Below are positions 9,098-18,434 of a DNA stretch of 64,000 bases, in pieces. The number at the start of each line of letters is the position of its first letter. The first letter of the stretch is position 1. Where the stretch lies: assembly GCF_900107485.1 (NCBI RefSeq), contig NZ_FNQE01000001.1, positions 62,001-126,000 on the forward strand, in the 5' to 3' direction. Under the pieces are notes generated by a model that was not told the DNA's origin, searched no databases, and saw nothing but the letters and a program-made list of their open reading frames with translations. The position numbers were made by a program, and so were the translations under genes. Origin of the DNA: Proteiniborus ethanoligenes. Its GTDB lineage: Bacteria; Bacillota; Clostridia; Tissierellales; Proteiniboraceae.

Positions 9098-10847
9098 GTG
9101 AATCCAATAGAACATGATTTGCTTCCAAAGCAAAAACCACAAAAAGAAATCTAAATGTGAGAATTGATTTATATCATTATACAAATGAATTGTTTAATGA
9201 GCTCACCTCTCTAAACATAATAGGTCGAGTGAAAGAAATACCACAACTTGGACTTATCAGAGTTAAAAGAAATCTATCAAAATCTAGATATAATTATATT
9301 GTTTTACAACTTTACCTCCACAAATTGATTAGACAGAATTTGCAAGGCGAACTTGAAAGAACTTATAATAATAAAATTAATCCTGTAGAATTTATGCAAG
9401 ACAAGATCAAAATAGACAAAGATAACAGACCTACTATTGGGGATTTACTACAGCAATTAACCATAATATATAATATTGGACATTTTTATAATACTTTCAT
9501 ATCTTCTAGAGCTGTTATAATTTGTGCAAATGAAAATAAAAAATTTGCAGATAAATTGAATAAGAGCTCTCAAGATGAGAGATTATAAGAAATAGCGCAA
9601 AAATATATTAAGGGTAAAGCTATCACAGACTTCATTTACTAAATTCTATACTGATATTAGAAAAATGAAACCAGGAACTAAATTCAGTTAAAATTGCACA
9701 AAAAATCTTATATAATTATATGAATAAAGAAAATCTAAATATAGAAAGTAAAATGTATTACATATTTAATATTTATAAGAAAGTACGAGATGTTTCTTAT
9801 ATTGCATATGATTTACAAATTTCAAATACCCCATTCACTATAGATCTTTGCAATAAAGAATCTTTAGTTTTAATTTTAAAAAAATTATTATCCTTTTATA
9901 ATAACCAGCAGCCTACAGAAGACTTATTTAAATCTATAGGCAAACTTTTAGATGATACCATATATAATGAAAATTCAAATGCAATATGCTATTATCAAAT
10001 CTCAAGAAGAATAGTCAGAAATCTAGATAATGAGCAATGTTGCGATTATTATACGGATTTATGGATTGATAAAAACAGTGTATTAAATTGTAAATATAGC
10101 TAAAGAAAAGACTATTCAAATCATTCAATTTTAAAATTAACTTTTGATTCAAACGATAAACATATTGCACAAGAACTCTTAGATAATCTTGAGAGAACAA
10201 ATAATGTCAGAGTAGGGTACTACGATAGATATTCTGGAGAAAAAACTATTTTAGTTTTAATCAAAAAGAATACTTTTAATAAAATAGAAATAGCTTTAAG
10301 AGTCTTAAAAATAGTAATAAAGTATATGAGAATATTAGAAAATTACTCTTCTAGTGACCCTCGTTTCTTATTGGTTACTAAATTCTTCTTATATTATTTG
10401 TTTCCTGAAAATAGTGTTGTACTTAAAGCCTCTGTTGATGAAAAGGTCTGTGTTTTTTGTACACGTTGGAAAAGCAATCGTATAAACGAATTAAAAAATA
10501 TTCTTGAACAAGATTTAGGTACTGATGATGAGCGGCATGAAGTAGAATTTCTTATTAGTCGTTTAGTTGATGATGATAAAAATGATATAAGTATTACAGT
10601 TCCATCAAGTATTTTAGTAATTGAAAAAGACAGACAAGGAAAAAAATTATGCGAATTCGATGGGATGATTATATATCTAAATCGTAAAAATAATCAGGTT
10701 ATATTCCTAGAAGCTAAAAATACAACTAATTCACCATTTTTTGCAAAAAAATGTTTAGGTGATAAATTAAAAAAATTAAACATTCCTTTTACTGAAGATA
10801 GCGTAGAAATAAGAAATTATGATGCTATGCTTAAAATTAGCATTTAA
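9098..10847 (+). pseudogene. Broken gene downstream of the restriction-methylase (unknown family)
   Basis: A GTG at 9098 preceded by AAGGGGTAAGG opens with NPIEHDLLPKQKPQK. A frame change near 9145 leads into RNLNVRIDLYHYTNEL, which runs to 9588. After a disrupted stretch with stops at 9589-9700, a third frame runs from 9700 to 10847 with a single in-frame TAA at 10101-10103, splitting what would be about 375 codons. Joined together this would be one protein of about 580 residues. Its family is not recognised; the position suggests an accessory gene of the restriction system. At least two frameshifts and one nonsense codon argue for decay. Two or three small independent genes remain possible. 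Confidence 0.55.
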
Positions 10848-10864
10848 TATATTTTTAAGAAAAA

Positions 10865-10898
10865 ACCACACTAAAGAATTCTCATTCTCTAATGTGGT
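10865..10898. terminator. Hairpin after the decayed defence genes
   Basis: A 15-bp stem, ACCACACTAAAGAAT against ATTCTCTAATGTGGT, with two mismatches or wobbles and a 4-base loop. The A-run on its left side makes it a good terminator for minus-strand transcription and a weaker one for plus-strand. Confidence 0.65.
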
Positions 10899-11074
10899 CT
10901 TTCTTGCTACCTCTTAAGGCTGCTTTTCCAAGTTTGTATTCAATCCCCATGAAAAAGCCCTACTTGGTACGTTGTTTTTATGACACCAAATGGAACCTAA
11001 TACAACTAATTGAATAATATAAATAATAGAAAGTATTTTTAATGATTTAATTTAATTGTAAAGAGAGGTGAAAT

Positions 11075-11920
11075 ATGATGGTAAACGTAAGGGCAGAATA
11101 CCCGGAAGATTATAAAGAAATATACATAGATCCAAATATTATACATATAATGTCACAGGAAAAGAAGGAAAATAAAGAATATCCAGAAGAAAAATTGGAA
11201 AGTGAAGAGATTTTTATGGAAAGCTGCCCAAATAAACAGGTTGAAATAGTAGCACTAGCTTCAGGTGCAGTAGTAAAAATTCCAGCTTTACTTGCAGTAT
11301 TAAAAGTTCAAATAAATTTAGAATCTTTAATTGAGCTTTCGGAGCCTATATTTCATATAAAAGAGATAAAGAAAAAAGTAAATATTTCTCAATGTATATT
11401 AATGCAGGACACAGAAGTACTATTTATTAGAGGTTTTATAAGAAAAGATATATCATATTACACAAAGGTTAACTCTGGCTATACTGGAGCATTTGGAGAA
11501 GTACAAACATTAACCATCAATATTCCTTTTAAATGTACAACTCTTGTTAAGTACAATATTATGGAGCCAGATAAAACTGTGAAAAGCACAATCAAGGAAT
11601 TTGTGTGTATTAAGGATAAAAATATTCTAGATGAGGATATATCCGAAAGTGTAAAAATAGTTTATGAGGACCTTGTCTCTATAAATCAAGATACGAATGA
11701 ATATTATAATGAACCAATATATTGTGAAATTGTTAGTAGTAAGATTATAGAAAATGAAAGCTTAATAGTAAATACAGAAGTAATCAATCAAGAACAAAGA
11801 ATTCACGGAATAAAGTGTGATGGTATTTTATATATTACAATAAGAATTTTACAAAACAGACTGATTACTATTCCTGCCATATCCTCAGGTCAAGAACTCA
11901 CTATATTACCAAAATTATGA
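11075..11920 (+). CDS. CsxC-like spore-surface protein, paralogue 1
   Basis: A 281-residue protein with the same core as the next gene: VVKIPALLAVLKVQINLE, then a polar IELSEPIFHIKEIKKKVN segment, ISQCILMQDTEVLFIRGFIRKDI, and NIPFKCTT. This arrangement is found in clostridial CsxC-type exosporium proteins, where the name comes from C. sporogenes. There is no signal peptide, which fits a protein made in the mother cell and assembled on the forespore. A GAGAGGTG site lies 6 bases before the ATG. The N-terminal 60 residues are acidic and unlike the paralogue. Assignment rests on remembered family pattern. Sporulation control is inferred, not seen. Confidence 0.7.
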   Translation: MMVNVRAEYPEDYKEIYIDPNIIHIMSQEKKENKEYPEEKLESEEIFMESCPNKQVEIVALASGAVVKIPALLAVLKVQINLESLIELSEPIFHIKEIKKKVNISQCILMQDTEVLFIRGFIRKDISYYTKVNSGYTGAFGEVQTLTINIPFKCTTLVKYNIMEPDKTVKSTIKEFVCIKDKNILDEDISESVKIVYEDLVSINQDTNEYYNEPIYCEIVSSKIIENESLIVNTEVINQEQRIHGIKCDGILYITIRILQNRLITIPAISSGQELTILPKL

Positions 11921-12073
11921 GAAAAGCTTTTATCCCATTAAATTAAGGAAAGGATTGTTAAAAATTTAACTTTAAAACAAGTGTAACTAATATAGAAGGC
12001 CTGAATACTATATACTAGGATATGGGACTAGGAAAGTTTCATATCCAGAAATAGTCTTAAGGAGGGAAAACTA

Positions 12074-12895
12074 ATGTCTTATACAGACAATTACCAATAT
12101 GGTTCAAAAATAAGCTATGGAAAGGCTGCGACAAACTCTGTTGTTAAAACAGAAGCTAATAGTATCTGCAAACCTGGAAAATCTATATGTACTGATGTCA
12201 CATCCTCAACCTTAATAAGTGCTGAAAATTATCCTGTGGACTTAGCACCTATTGTAACTGGAGTAGTAGCAAAGGTACCAGTTGTATTAGCAGAGCTTAC
12301 AGTGCAAGTAAATGTTGATTCAATTATTGAGCTACCTGAGCCAGCTATTGAAATCAAAAACATTAGAAAGCATCTAAAGATTACTCAATGCTTATTATTA
12401 CAAAACACCAACATGCTATTTGTAAAAGGCTTTGTAAGAAAGAACATTGATTATAGTACACTTGGATGCTCAAATTCTAAAGGTATATGTGGAGATATCA
12501 AGCATTGCACTATAGATGTACCATTTAAGTTTACTACACCAGTTGAGTTTAACGGAATAGAACCAGCCCCAATAGTAAATAGAACCGAATCAGAATTCCA
12601 ATACTTTAGAGAAAGAGAGCTATTTGGACCAGAGTTTGCAGATAAAGATAAGCTTCTGTCTGGCGACCTATCAGAGTTTAATCAAACAACAACTGAATAC
12701 TTCAATGAACTACCTTTCTGTGAACTAATTAGCAGTAGAATTGTAGAATTTGATGAGTATCTAAATCCAACTAAACCTCATAAAACTACAGTACCATTTG
12801 AAGAAAGAGTATTTAAAAACATTGAAGAAAAAATGGTTGTTTTCATCACATTAAAGATACTTCAAAAACGTCAGGTTGCTATTGGCGGATGCTAA
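12074..12895 (+). CDS. CsxC-like spore-surface protein, paralogue 2
   Basis: A 273-residue paralogue of the preceding gene. It keeps the VVAKVPVVLAELTVQVNVD segment, the IELPEPAIEIKNIRKHLK segment, ITQCLLLQNTNMLFVKGF and the VPFKFTTPVEF block. It has more cysteines (for example SICKPGKSICTD near the N-terminus and a terminal GGC), suggesting disulfide cross-linking as in spore coat proteins. A GGAGGG site lies upstream of the ATG. The two genes are separated by about 150 bases with no terminator seen. No signal peptide or membrane segment is present. I infer an exosporium or outer coat location. Confidence 0.72.
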   Translation: MSYTDNYQYGSKISYGKAATNSVVKTEANSICKPGKSICTDVTSSTLISAENYPVDLAPIVTGVVAKVPVVLAELTVQVNVDSIIELPEPAIEIKNIRKHLKITQCLLLQNTNMLFVKGFVRKNIDYSTLGCSNSKGICGDIKHCTIDVPFKFTTPVEFNGIEPAPIVNRTESEFQYFRERELFGPEFADKDKLLSGDLSEFNQTTTEYFNELPFCELISSRIVEFDEYLNPTKPHKTTVPFEERVFKNIEEKMVVFITLKILQKRQVAIGGC

Positions 12896-12926
12896 ACCAA
12901 TAAAAACAAAAACAATAAGCTTGAGA

Positions 12927-12960
12927 ATTAAACATCTGGGTTTTTACCCAGATGTTTAAT
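12927..12960. terminator. Perfect 15-bp hairpin after the CsxC-like pair
   Basis: ATTAAACATCTGGGT pairs fully with ACCCAGATGTTTAAT across a 4-base loop. No long T-run follows, so it could protect mRNA 3' ends as well as terminate. No gene is seen from here to 13132, only AT-rich sequence. Confidence 0.6.
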
Positions 12961-13131
12961 TATATAAGCATCTTAGTAAAAAGATTTTCAATACTATCAT
13001 ATGCGTAAGAAAAAATAGTGTGCATATTGAAAGTAGAAAAACAGGATTTTGTAACATAAACCTTTGATAAAAATATTATAAATAAAGATGTATTATTTGG
13101 AAAATGAAAACACTAAAAAGCAGGTGGTGCA

Positions 13132-14223
13132 ATGAATAAAAAAATATATGTAACACGTCCTTTTCTTCCACCTCTAGAAGAGTATATTCCGTACATAGAA
13201 CAAATATGGGAAAGTGGAATATTAACTAACGATGGTGAAATGGTAAAAAGGCTAGAAAAAGAGCTATCAAATGCTCTAGGGATAGAAAATTTAATAGCTG
13301 TAGCCAACGGAACACTAGGACTTCAAATTGCAATAAAAGCATTGGATTTAACAGGAGAAATAATTACTACACCATTTACTTTTATTGCAACTCTTAGAGC
13401 TATAGATTGGCAGAACTGCACTCCAGTATTTGTAGACATAGATTCAGAAACCTTAAATATAGATTCGAAAAAAATAGAAGCTAAAATTACAGAAAAAACC
13501 TCTGCTATTTTAGGAGTACATGTTTTTAGTAATCCCTGTGATGTAGAATCTATAGAAGCAATATCAAAAAAATACAATCTTAAGGTTATATATGACGCTG
13601 CACATTCATTGTTTGTTAACTATAAAGGGAAATCCATATTAGAATATGGACATATTTCTGTAACTAGCTTTCATGCAGTTAAGCTTTTTAATACTGTTGA
13701 AGGAGGTGGATGTATAACTAAATCAAAGGAGTTAGAAGAAAGGATTAAACAATTAAGGAATTTTGGTTTTGACAAAACTGGAAACATATCAGATATAGGC
13801 ATCAATGCCAAAATGTCTGAGTTACATGCAGCAATGGGATTAGCATCATTAAAATATATAGATAAAATTAAAATATATAGAAAAGAAAAGCATGATCTAT
13901 ATAAAAAAATACTTTCAGAACATGAGAAAATTAATTTTCAAAAAATAGATTCAGAACAATATAATTACAGCTATATGCCAGTGCTTTTTCAATGTGAAAA
14001 AACTCTTTTACGGGCTTTAGAGAATCTTAACAAAAATAATATATTTCCAAGAAGATATTTTTATCCATCCTTAAATAAGCTTAAAATGTTTGGTGTAGAC
14101 ATAGAAAGATTGCCTGTAGCAGAAAGTATTTCAAAAAGAATCTTATGTTTACCCTTATTTTATAGCTTAGAAGATGGAGATATAGAAAATATATGTAAAA
14201 TAATCCTTAGCTCTTTAAAATAA
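13132..14223 (+). CDS. DegT/DnrJ/EryC1/StrS-family sugar aminotransferase
   Basis: A PLP enzyme that transaminates keto-sugars on nucleotide carriers. The 363-residue length is normal. Visible motifs are GILTNDGEMVKRLE near the N-terminus, the AVANGTLGLQIA nucleotide-sugar region, the DAAHS segment, and the PLP lysine in SFHAVKLFNTVEGGG at about residue 185. The start is ATG after CAGGTGGTG. It is followed about 60 bases later by an ATP-grasp/HAD gene and then glycosyltransferases, so it probably makes an amino sugar for a surface glycan. It is functionally comparable to SpsC of the Bacillus spore-coat polysaccharide cluster; the exact sugar is unknown. Confidence 0.88.
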   Translation: MNKKIYVTRPFLPPLEEYIPYIEQIWESGILTNDGEMVKRLEKELSNALGIENLIAVANGTLGLQIAIKALDLTGEIITTPFTFIATLRAIDWQNCTPVFVDIDSETLNIDSKKIEAKITEKTSAILGVHVFSNPCDVESIEAISKKYNLKVIYDAAHSLFVNYKGKSILEYGHISVTSFHAVKLFNTVEGGGCITKSKELEERIKQLRNFGFDKTGNISDIGINAKMSELHAAMGLASLKYIDKIKIYRKEKHDLYKKILSEHEKINFQKIDSEQYNYSYMPVLFQCEKTLLRALENLNKNNIFPRRYFYPSLNKLKMFGVDIERLPVAESISKRILCLPLFYSLEDGDIENICKIILSSLK

Positions 14224-14282
14224 AGAAAAAACAAAAGACTATTTTGTAAAATCGGTAGTGTTAAAATTTATGGAGGTTGAAT

Positions 14283-15563
14283 ATGAAAAAAAGAATTTTA
14301 GTACTTCCCTGTGGATCAGAAACTGGCTTAGAAATTAATAGAGCTCTTGCATATTCTAAGGATTTTGAGTTAGTTGGTGCTTCAAGTCAGGATTCAAATC
14401 ATGGAAGATATGTATATAAGAATTATATAAAAATAAAATCTTATATAGATGATGTGAATTTTATTGAAGAGCTAAACTGGCTTGTAAATAAATATAAAAT
14501 AGATTTTATTTTCCCTGCTCATGACAGTGTAGTACTGAAGCTTTCTGAATGCAGAAATAAGATAGAAGCTACAGTCATATGCCCATCTTACGAAACATGC
14601 AGAGTCTGCAGAGAAAAAAGTAGGACCTATGAGTTATTTAAAAATATAGTCAAAACTCCAATCATATATAGAAATATTCATGCTAGTATAGAATTTCCTG
14701 TTTTTTTAAAGCCAAATGTAGGTCAGGGGTCTAAAGGAACTTACTTAGCTAAATCAATAGAAGAAATAGAGTTTTATCGAAAGCTAGATAATACTCTTTT
14801 AATTTTAGAATATTTACCAGGTAGAGAATATACAGTAGATTGCTTTACAGATAGATTTTCAAAGCTAGTATTTTTTGGAGGAAGGGAAAGAAAAAGAATA
14901 TATAATGGCATTAGTGTAGATACCTGTCCAATTGAAGATAGTCGGTTCAAAGAAATGGCAGAAAAGATAAATAATACTCTAGATATGAGAGGTGTATGGT
15001 TTTTTCAAGTTAAAGAAAATAAGGATGGAGAATTTGTTTTATTAGAAATAGGCCCTAGAGTTGCTGGTTCTATGGGCTTATACAGAAGTCTTGGAGTTAA
15101 TCTTCCTTTATTAAGTCTTTATGACAGACTTGAGGTTAATACAAAACTTATACCTAATTCATTTCATATAGAGATGGATAGAGCATTAAGCTGTAAGTTT
15201 AATATAAACTATTATTATGAAAATATATATGTGGATTTAGATGATTGTCTAATACAAAATGGTAAAGTTAATCCATTAATAATAGGATTCCTGTTTCAGT
15301 GCATAAATAATGGTAAAAAAATATTTCTATTAACAAAACATAGTGGCGACTTATTAGAGCACCTTAAATTGTTTAGAATACGTGAATTATTTGATGGTAT
15401 TATTCAGATTGAAAAAAGTAAAGAAAAGTTAAACTATATTAAAACTTCTGCATCAATATTTATTGATGATTCATTTGATGAAAGATACAAAGTAAATAAA
15501 GAGCTTAACATACCAACCTTTGATATAAATGCAGTAGAAGCTTTATTAGACTGGAAGGTATAG
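14283..15563 (+). CDS. ATP-grasp ligase fused to a HAD-type phosphatase domain
   Basis: A 426-residue two-domain protein. Residues 1-300 form a pre-ATP-grasp Rossmann segment plus an ATP-grasp domain, with FLKPNVGQGSKGTY as ATP lid, LEYLPGREYTVDCF, and LEIGPRVAGS as metal-binding carboxylate region. Residues about 312-425 carry all four HAD motifs: DLDDCL, LLTKHS, SKEKL lysine and FIDDS. ATP-grasp enzymes form amide or ester bonds through acyl-phosphates. The HAD domain may remove a phosphate from the substrate or product. The start is placed at the ATG 6 bases after GGAGGT, not at the TTG six bases earlier. Position between an aminotransferase and glycosyltransferases suggests decoration of an amino sugar. 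Substrate unknown. Confidence 0.82.
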   Translation: MKKRILVLPCGSETGLEINRALAYSKDFELVGASSQDSNHGRYVYKNYIKIKSYIDDVNFIEELNWLVNKYKIDFIFPAHDSVVLKLSECRNKIEATVICPSYETCRVCREKSRTYELFKNIVKTPIIYRNIHASIEFPVFLKPNVGQGSKGTYLAKSIEEIEFYRKLDNTLLILEYLPGREYTVDCFTDRFSKLVFFGGRERKRIYNGISVDTCPIEDSRFKEMAEKINNTLDMRGVWFFQVKENKDGEFVLLEIGPRVAGSMGLYRSLGVNLPLLSLYDRLEVNTKLIPNSFHIEMDRALSCKFNINYYYENIYVDLDDCLIQNGKVNPLIIGFLFQCINNGKKIFLLTKHSGDLLEHLKLFRIRELFDGIIQIEKSKEKLNYIKTSASIFIDDSFDERYKVNKELNIPTFDINAVEALLDWKV

Positions 15564-15567
15564 AAGT

Positions 15568-15601
15568 AAACAAGTCACTCTTTAAAGATAGTGACTTGTT
15601 T
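15568..15601. terminator. Bidirectional terminator between convergent genes
   Basis: AAACAAGTCACT and AGTGACTTGTTT form a perfect 12-bp stem with a 10-base loop, with T-rich tails in both directions. It overlaps the last codons of the minus-strand glycosyltransferase gene. Confidence 0.8.
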
Positions 15602-16451
15602 GTTGGTTAATATCGACATGCTTTATAAAGTTCTTTGTTTTACCTAAGACAAAAAAAGGTAGAGATAGAAAATTTTCATCTTCTATTTTCCATGTATGCA
15701 TATCCTTGGATGCTTTTCTAATATAGCAAAAATTTTCTTTATTTATGGAGTAAATTTTTATATTAGCCTTAGTACAATCATATGATAGCTGTAAATCTGC
15801 CATATCTGAGTCTATATATTTTACCTTTTTGAATATACTCTTTTTAAAAAATACTGTAGGACCGTCAATAAAGTCAACATATTTGTTTTCGCTATTTGGA
15901 TTTCTGATGGCAAGAGTATTTGACTTTTCAAAAAAAACAAATTGTGTTTTTTTACCGAACAAGCCTGCATCTACATTCTTTACAACCTTCATAAAATCGT
16001 TCAAATAATTTTGCCCATAATAGTCATCGTGGTCAAAATTTGCTATAAAATTATATTTACTTTTCTTTACAGCAAAGTTCATACAAGAGCCTACAGTTAT
16101 TTTTTCATCAATTTTAAAAATTTTTATATTTTTATAAGCTTTTACTTTCAGTTTCCATTCCTTAAGATTTAGACTGTTATTGTTTAGAATAATAATTAGT
16201 TCTTTTTTTTTGTAGTTTTGTCTTAAAAAATTGTTTATTATATTGTTCATATAGCAGTACATGTGAGTACAAGTTATAACTGATACACCATTATTACCAG
16301 TAGTATTAGCATTTTTAGGAGAGAGTTTATTATCTCCAATATTTTTGTCGGTTTTAGAAGCATTAATTTTTTTGTTTACAGGATTGTTTTTTTTTGCATT
16401 CGCTAGTTTATATTTTATGGACTTAGACAATATTTTACTAGTATTTTTCAA
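15582..16451 (-). CDS. GT2-type glycosyltransferase with N-terminal PVN tag
   Basis: A 289-residue predicted glycosyltransferase. A lysine/asparagine-rich N-terminal region of about 50 residues carries the motif NNPVNKKI at 22-29. It is followed by a GT-A fold beginning GVSVITCTHM, with KELIIILNNN and the DXD-like metal site NFDHDDYYG at about residue 137. Further conserved blocks are TLAIRNP, FIDGPTVFF and DMHTWKIE. It is paralogous to the genes ending at 34914, 38247 and 39137, which have FDDDDYYG instead. No transmembrane segment is seen. It is divergent from the GT14 gene. A role in spore-surface or cell-surface glycan synthesis is inferred. Confidence 0.82.
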   Translation of the reverse strand: MKNTSKILSKSIKYKLANAKKNNPVNKKINASKTDKNIGDNKLSPKNANTTGNNGVSVITCTHMYCYMNNIINNFLRQNYKKKELIIILNNNSLNLKEWKLKVKAYKNIKIFKIDEKITVGSCMNFAVKKSKYNFIANFDHDDYYGQNYLNDFMKVVKNVDAGLFGKKTQFVFFEKSNTLAIRNPNSENKYVDFIDGPTVFFKKSIFKKVKYIDSDMADLQLSYDCTKANIKIYSINKENFCYIRKASKDMHTWKIEDENFLSLPFFVLGKTKNFIKHVDINQQTSHYL

Positions 16452-16509
16452 ACTTTCACCTCGCCTAGTAATATTTATTAAAACAATGTATTCGTATTAA
16501 CATAATACG

Positions 16510-16525
16510 TACTTAATATTAAGTA
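16510..16525. promoter_or_regulatory. Perfect 16-bp palindrome in a divergent intergenic region
   Basis: TACTTAATATTAAGTA is fully self-complementary and sits midway between two divergent glycosyltransferase genes, where a shared operator would be expected. The sequence is AT-rich, so chance is possible. Confidence 0.35.
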
Positions 16526-16615
16526 TGTTAAAAAAATCATCTAAGTCTAATAGAATAAAATGAGTAGTTGCATACAATATTAAAAGAAACCAAAATAAAC
16601 AATCGAGGTGATCTG

Positions 16616-17494
16616 ATGAAGATTGGCTATTTAATATTGGCACATAAAAGCCCTAATCAGCTAAAAAGACTTGTTAATAGGCTATATGTAAGTGACTCTG
16701 TCATATATATACACTTAGATAAAAAGACTAAAGAATTGGATTTTTATGAAGCTTTAGCAGATAAAAAAGATGTAAAGTTCATTAAGAATAATATTGTAGC
16801 TAATTGGGGAGGTTTTAGCCTTGTAGAAGCTACTCTGATTGGACTTAGAGAAATGTTAAAAAATCATAAAGATATTGAATATATATCATTGCTGAGCGGG
16901 CTAGATTATCCAATTAAAAGCAACAGATATATTGCAGATTACTTTAAAAAAAGAAGGGGAAAAGAGTTTATTCACTTTGATCCGTTCCCTACTAAAGAAC
17001 TACAAGATGGAGGTATGGATAGGATTGAATACTATTACGATTATGATAATAATATTATGAGGAAAGACAAATATGAACTTGAAATGAAAGCAATGGGAGT
17101 AAAAAGAAAGTTCATAAAAGGTTTAAAACCGTATCATGGTTCTCAGTGGTGGTCATTAACTAGACAATGCTTAGAATATGTTTTGGATTATATAGATAAT
17201 AATAAAGAGATAATTAATTTCTATAGATACACAAGATTTTCAGATGAGCAGATATTTCAGACTGTTATAATGAACTCTGGCTTTTCTAAGAATGTAATTA
17301 ACAATAACTTAAGATATATTGATTGGTCAAATATAAACAAAAAAACATTACATTGGATAGACAATCCCCCACATCCCAAGATCCTTACTGCCTCAGATTA
17401 TAATTTATTAATTAAATCAAGGCATTTATTTGCAAGGAAATTTGAAGAAGAAGTTGATAGAAATATATTAGATAAAATTGATACCTTCTTGTAG
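16616..17494 (+). CDS. GT14 (core-2/I-branching type) beta-glycosyltransferase
   Basis: A 292-residue protein starting MKIGYLILAHKSP, the hallmark of GT14-family enzymes, which transfer N-acetylglucosamine or xylose to acceptor sugars. Conserved parts visible are IYIHLDKKT, ANWGGFSLVEATL, SLLSGLDYPIK, GSQWWSLTR at about residue 180, and the FSDEQIFQTVIMNS acidic site. The start is the ATG after GAGGTGATCTG, 48 bases into the longest frame. Its 3' end overlaps the convergent truncated GT2 gene by 27 bases. No membrane anchor is seen. Acceptor and donor are unknown; glycan-cluster context fits surface polysaccharide or glycoprotein synthesis. Confidence 0.85.
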   Translation: MKIGYLILAHKSPNQLKRLVNRLYVSDSVIYIHLDKKTKELDFYEALADKKDVKFIKNNIVANWGGFSLVEATLIGLREMLKNHKDIEYISLLSGLDYPIKSNRYIADYFKKRRGKEFIHFDPFPTKELQDGGMDRIEYYYDYDNNIMRKDKYELEMKAMGVKRKFIKGLKPYHGSQWWSLTRQCLEYVLDYIDNNKEIINFYRYTRFSDEQIFQTVIMNSGFSKNVINNNLRYIDWSNINKKTLHWIDNPPHPKILTASDYNLLIKSRHLFARKFEEEVDRNILDKIDTFL

Positions 17495-17929
17495 TATTTG
17501 TTTATTTTTATATATTGCACGTTCAATGCAATAATCAATGCATTCGTCAGAGTTCAAATAATTAAGTATATAAATTCTTATCATAGAGTGTTGTCTTGAT
17601 TTATCAAGCCACTTATCAGCATTACAAGAAGTACTTATTAATGCTAGGATCATTTCTTTATATTTATACAGTTGATGATAATAATATTCAAATACTTTAT
17701 CTAACATATTATCGCTATCTATTACAATAATTATTGAAATAGCATTATTCTCCCTCTCATTATTTTTTGAGGCTATGGATTTTTTGTTTCTTCTTTTTAT
17801 ATTTTCGGATTTGTAATACTTATCTCTAATTTTTTTGTTTACTGGATTGCATGATCTACCATCATAATCCTTTAGGCTTAAAGCTATCTTATTTTTGTGT
17901 AGCAATTTATTATTCTTCGATACTTCCAT
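17468..17929 (-). CDS. Truncated GT2-like protein keeping only the PVN-tagged N-terminal part
   Basis: A 153-residue protein aligned with the start of its larger paralogues. A basic N-terminal region contains SCNPVNKKI at about residues 26-34, followed by AISIIIVIDSDNMLDKVFEYY, KEMILALI and DECIDYCIERA, which correspond to the GT2 Rossmann half. It stops just where the paralogues have the DXD metal site, so catalysis is not expected. It has a good AAGGAG ribosome site, so it may be translated. Either it is the stub of a gene cut by arrival of the neighbouring GT14 gene, with which it overlaps tail to tail, or a small non-catalytic protein keeping the tag. Confidence 0.6.
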   Translation of the reverse strand: MEVSKNNKLLHKNKIALSLKDYDGRSCNPVNKKIRDKYYKSENIKRRNKKSIASKNNERENNAISIIIVIDSDNMLDKVFEYYYHQLYKYKEMILALISTSCNADKWLDKSRQHSMIRIYILNYLNSDECIDYCIERAIYKNKQILQEGINFI

Positions 17930-18065
17930 TTAAATATCTCCTTTATCAATTAGAATTTGAATAATACTGAGTTACATAGAAAAGTTTAAAAAATAAATAC
18001 TTATTAAATTTTATTCAGAAGTATTATAATAGGACACTACTAATAAATATTTTCCAAAATAATAT

Positions 18066-18094
18066 TTGACAAAATAGGGCATAAATATTATAAT
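18066..18094 (+). promoter_or_regulatory. Sigma-A promoter for the asnS T-box leader
   Basis: TTGACA at 18066-18071 and TATAAT at 18089-18094 with exact 17-base spacing, just upstream of the T-box leader. Confidence 0.85.
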
Positions 18095-18104
18095 ACTGGT
18101 AAAT

Positions 18105-18378
18105 AAAACAAATCAAAAGCAATGAAGAGAAGAGTAGATATAGAAGGTAGTCAAAGAGAGTCGACGATGGTGGGAGTTCGACACGAAATCTATATTGAAG
18201 AACATCTCAGAGTTTCTAACCGAAATTGTAAAAGAGTAGGCTTAGACGGAATCGAACCGTTATTAGCGAGCAGTATTTAAATAAGTACTGTTAAAGAGTT
18301 GGTCATGTTATGTGACAATTAGGGTGGTACCGCGAAATATAGCCTTTCGTCCCTTTATGGGAGAATAGGCTTTTTTTA
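18105..18378 (+). ncRNA. T-box riboswitch leader of asnS
   Basis: A tRNA-sensing leader. The conserved T-box sequence AGGGTGGTACCGCG lies at 18321-18334. It is followed by a terminator hairpin (AGCCT...AGGCT and seven T) ending at 18378 that competes with the antiterminator. Stem I spans about 18125-18215. By its position before the closing strand of stem I, AAC at 18201-18203 is the probable specifier triplet, matching asparagine and the downstream gene. Uncharged tRNA-Asn would permit readthrough into asnS. Confidence 0.92.
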
Positions 18379-18434
18379 TTGCTTCAAAACTATAAATATA
18401 AATTCTTATGAGTTAATGAAAAGGAGGAAGTAGT

